Positions 13,772 to 14,987 of a DNA stretch of 14,987 nt are shown one piece after another. Source of the stretch: an uncultured Clostridia bacterium (lineage in GTDB: Bacteria; Bacillota; Clostridia; Peptostreptococcales; Acidaminobacteraceae); the NCBI GenBank assembly GCA_937880545.1, contig CALFKA010000191.1, positions 1 to 14,987 of the forward strand, in the 5' to 3' direction. Each line of letters opens with the position of its first letter. Position 1 is the stretch's first letter. A program made the position numbers and the translations under genes. The notes under the pieces were generated by a model that worked only from the letters and a program-made list of their open reading frames with translations, ran no database searches and was not told the origin of the DNA.

Positions 13772-14987
13772 TTATAATCCCTTATATCTCTCAAGCAGAC
13801 GTTGCTTATCAACTTTTCCATTTCTAGTATACAACATTTGATCCAAATAAATGTACTTATCGGGATGCATTATTTTTGGTAGATGCCTCAATAGTTTTTT
13901 ATTCAACTCTCTGGTAGTGACTTCTTTGCCAGTGAAAAAGGCAATTATTTTTTCTGATTCACTGTCAAATACACAGCCTATTTCTTTGATCTCATCAATC
14001 AGAATCAGTGAAGCTTCGATTTCTCCAAGTTCTATACGGTGACCCTGCCTCTTAATTTGGTGATCTTTCCTTGATACAAATACTAGCTCACCATTGTTAT
14101 TATAGTATGCGAGATCGCCTGTCTTATAAACGAAGTCCCTGTAGAAATCGTGATCCGGATTTTGGATGAATACTTCTTCGCTTTTTTCTTTATCGTTGAA
14201 ATAGCCTAAACCAACACCGGTACCTCGGACGCATATCTCACCAGTTCCTTCGGTTATTTTTCGATTCTTATCGTCAACTAAAAAAACTTCTTTGTTCTTG
14301 CAAGGGTATCCCAATGGAATAATTTCATCATCAGAAAACTCTCGGTCTAAGACATAATATAGGCAATCCACTGTTGTTTCAGTTGGGCCGTATAAATTGA
14401 TAAATGTCGCTTCGGGACATGCTTTACGCCATTGATTTAGATGTTTCGTGAAGAGCTGTTCGCCGGCAAAAGTGATGAGGCGTAGTTGCCGGGGAGGATC
14501 TAGTTCTAAAATCCCAGAATTAGCAACCATTGCTATAGCTGATGCCGCCCATAGTACGACGGTAATGTTTTTATTCCGTAATAGAGCAAACAAATCTCTT
14601 GTAAATACGAAACTTTGAGGCTGAAGCACATAAAGGGTTGCTCCAGACTTAAGCATTTGATAAATGTCTTTAACTGATGCGTCAAAGAAAAAGGGAGTTT
14701 GATTGCCAATAGTGTCATCTGAATTTATCATTGTTACTTGATTGAGCCATTCGGTTAAATCAATGACTGCTCTATGAGATATTACAACTCCTTTAGGTGT
14801 CCCAGTGGAACCAGATGTAAATAGGATATAACATGGATTTGTATCAATAAACTCATGTCTAATTCTGTCAAATACTATTTGATCATCCGGTTTTAACCTA
14901 TATGACGTTGCCTCGTCAAAGGAAATAAGCTTACAAAAATTGTGACTTTCCTCGATGTTTTTCATCGTTATCATTGCAGAGGGTTTG
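13772..14987 (-). CDS. Amino-acid adenylation (A-domain) enzyme, N-terminus beyond the window
   Basis: About 405 residues are visible and the frame is open at the right edge: before the internal ATG at 14974 it still reads KPSA, typical of the middle of an A domain, so this ATG is not the start and roughly 100 residues are missing. It activates an amino (or aryl/hydroxy) acid as an adenylate and loads it on a carrier protein. Core motifs, counted from the ATG at 14974: LFTSGSTGTPKG (51-62), FFFDASVKDIYQ (95-106), NLYGPTETT (193-201), GEICVRGTGVGLGYFN (245-260), YKTGDLAYY (283-291), RQGHRIELGEIE (309-320) and NGKVDK (385-390) with the invariant Lys387. The frame ends right after NGKVDK-QRLLERYKGL, so no carrier or condensation domain is fused behind. 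Composition is AT-richer than the grd operon. Confidence 0.9.
   Translation of the reverse strand, partial: KPSAMITMKNIEESHNFCKLISFDEATSYRLKPDDQIVFDRIRHEFIDTNPCYILFTSGSTGTPKGVVISHRAVIDLTEWLNQVTMINSDDTIGNQTPFFFDASVKDIYQMLKSGATLYVLQPQSFVFTRDLFALLRNKNITVVLWAASAIAMVANSGILELDPPRQLRLITFAGEQLFTKHLNQWRKACPEATFINLYGPTETTVDCLYYVLDREFSDDEIIPLGYPCKNKEVFLVDDKNRKITEGTGEICVRGTGVGLGYFNDKEKSEEVFIQNPDHDFYRDFVYKTGDLAYYNNNGELVFVSRKDHQIKRQGHRIELGEIEASLILIDEIKEIGCVFDSESEKIIAFFTGKEVTTRELNKKLLRHLPKIMHPDKYIYLDQMLYTRNGKVDKQRLLERYKGL

Noticed and set aside
14972..14974. ATG at 14974 as the start of the adenylation enzyme
   Set aside because: No ribosome site precedes it, the frame stays open to the window edge with A-domain-like residues, and about 100 N-terminal residues of the domain would be missing.
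1..14987. CRISPR arrays, tRNA or rRNA genes, intact transposases
   Set aside because: I looked for regular repeat-spacer spacing, tRNA-type cloverleaf ends and transposase motifs on both strands and saw none that could be supported.

Overview
The window reads as chromosomal DNA of a strictly anaerobic, amino-acid-fermenting Bacillota (Clostridia or Tissierellia type). The main reason is a complete selenoprotein-dependent glycine reductase operon, the Stickland pathway that turns glycine into acetyl phosphate and ammonia. Strong AGGAGG-type ribosome sites, U-tailed hairpin terminators and TTGACA/TATAAT promoters fit a Gram-positive host. I cannot name the genus. The operon is fairly GC-rich (lines I counted gave about 52-62%), while the last 1.5 kb is clearly AT-richer (lines counted gave about 32-52%).

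Layout. Positions 1-80 (-) hold the first 26 codons of a pRiA4b ORF-3-like gene with its own ribosome site. Positions 167-7745 (-) are the glycine reductase operon in the order promoter, grdX, trxB, trxA, grdE, grdA, grdB, grdC, grdD, terminator. GrdA and GrdB each have an in-frame UGA at the known selenocysteine position, so plain ORF calling cuts both in two. The UGA of grdB is followed by a near-ideal bacterial SECIS hairpin with a GGU loop, and a hairpin with a GAAA loop separates grdB from grdC. After a 0.5 kb non-coding gap come an AtoE-type short-chain fatty-acid transporter (8246-9598, -) and, divergently, a carbamate kinase (9853-10803, +), with nested palindromes between them. Then follow a long AT-rich gap, a small GlsB/YeaQ-type membrane protein (11464-11718, +), a standalone NAD(P)H-hydrate dehydratase (12045-12869, -), another 0.6 kb gap with possible gene debris, and finally a carrier protein (13473-13703, -) and a truncated amino-acid adenylation enzyme (13772-14987, -).

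How the genes fit together. NADPH electrons pass through TrxB and TrxA to the reductase. GrdE (pyruvoyl) with GrdB (Sec) binds glycine as a Schiff base and hands the carboxymethyl group to the Sec of GrdA. GrdC and GrdD release it as acetyl phosphate, which acetate kinase (not in this window) would convert to acetate and ATP. Carbamate kinase is a second substrate-level ATP source, and the AtoE-type carrier could move short-chain acids; that link is inference. The adenylation enzyme plus carrier protein is the edge of a separate thiotemplate-type locus that continues past the right end. It is the part of the window most likely to lead to something undescribed.
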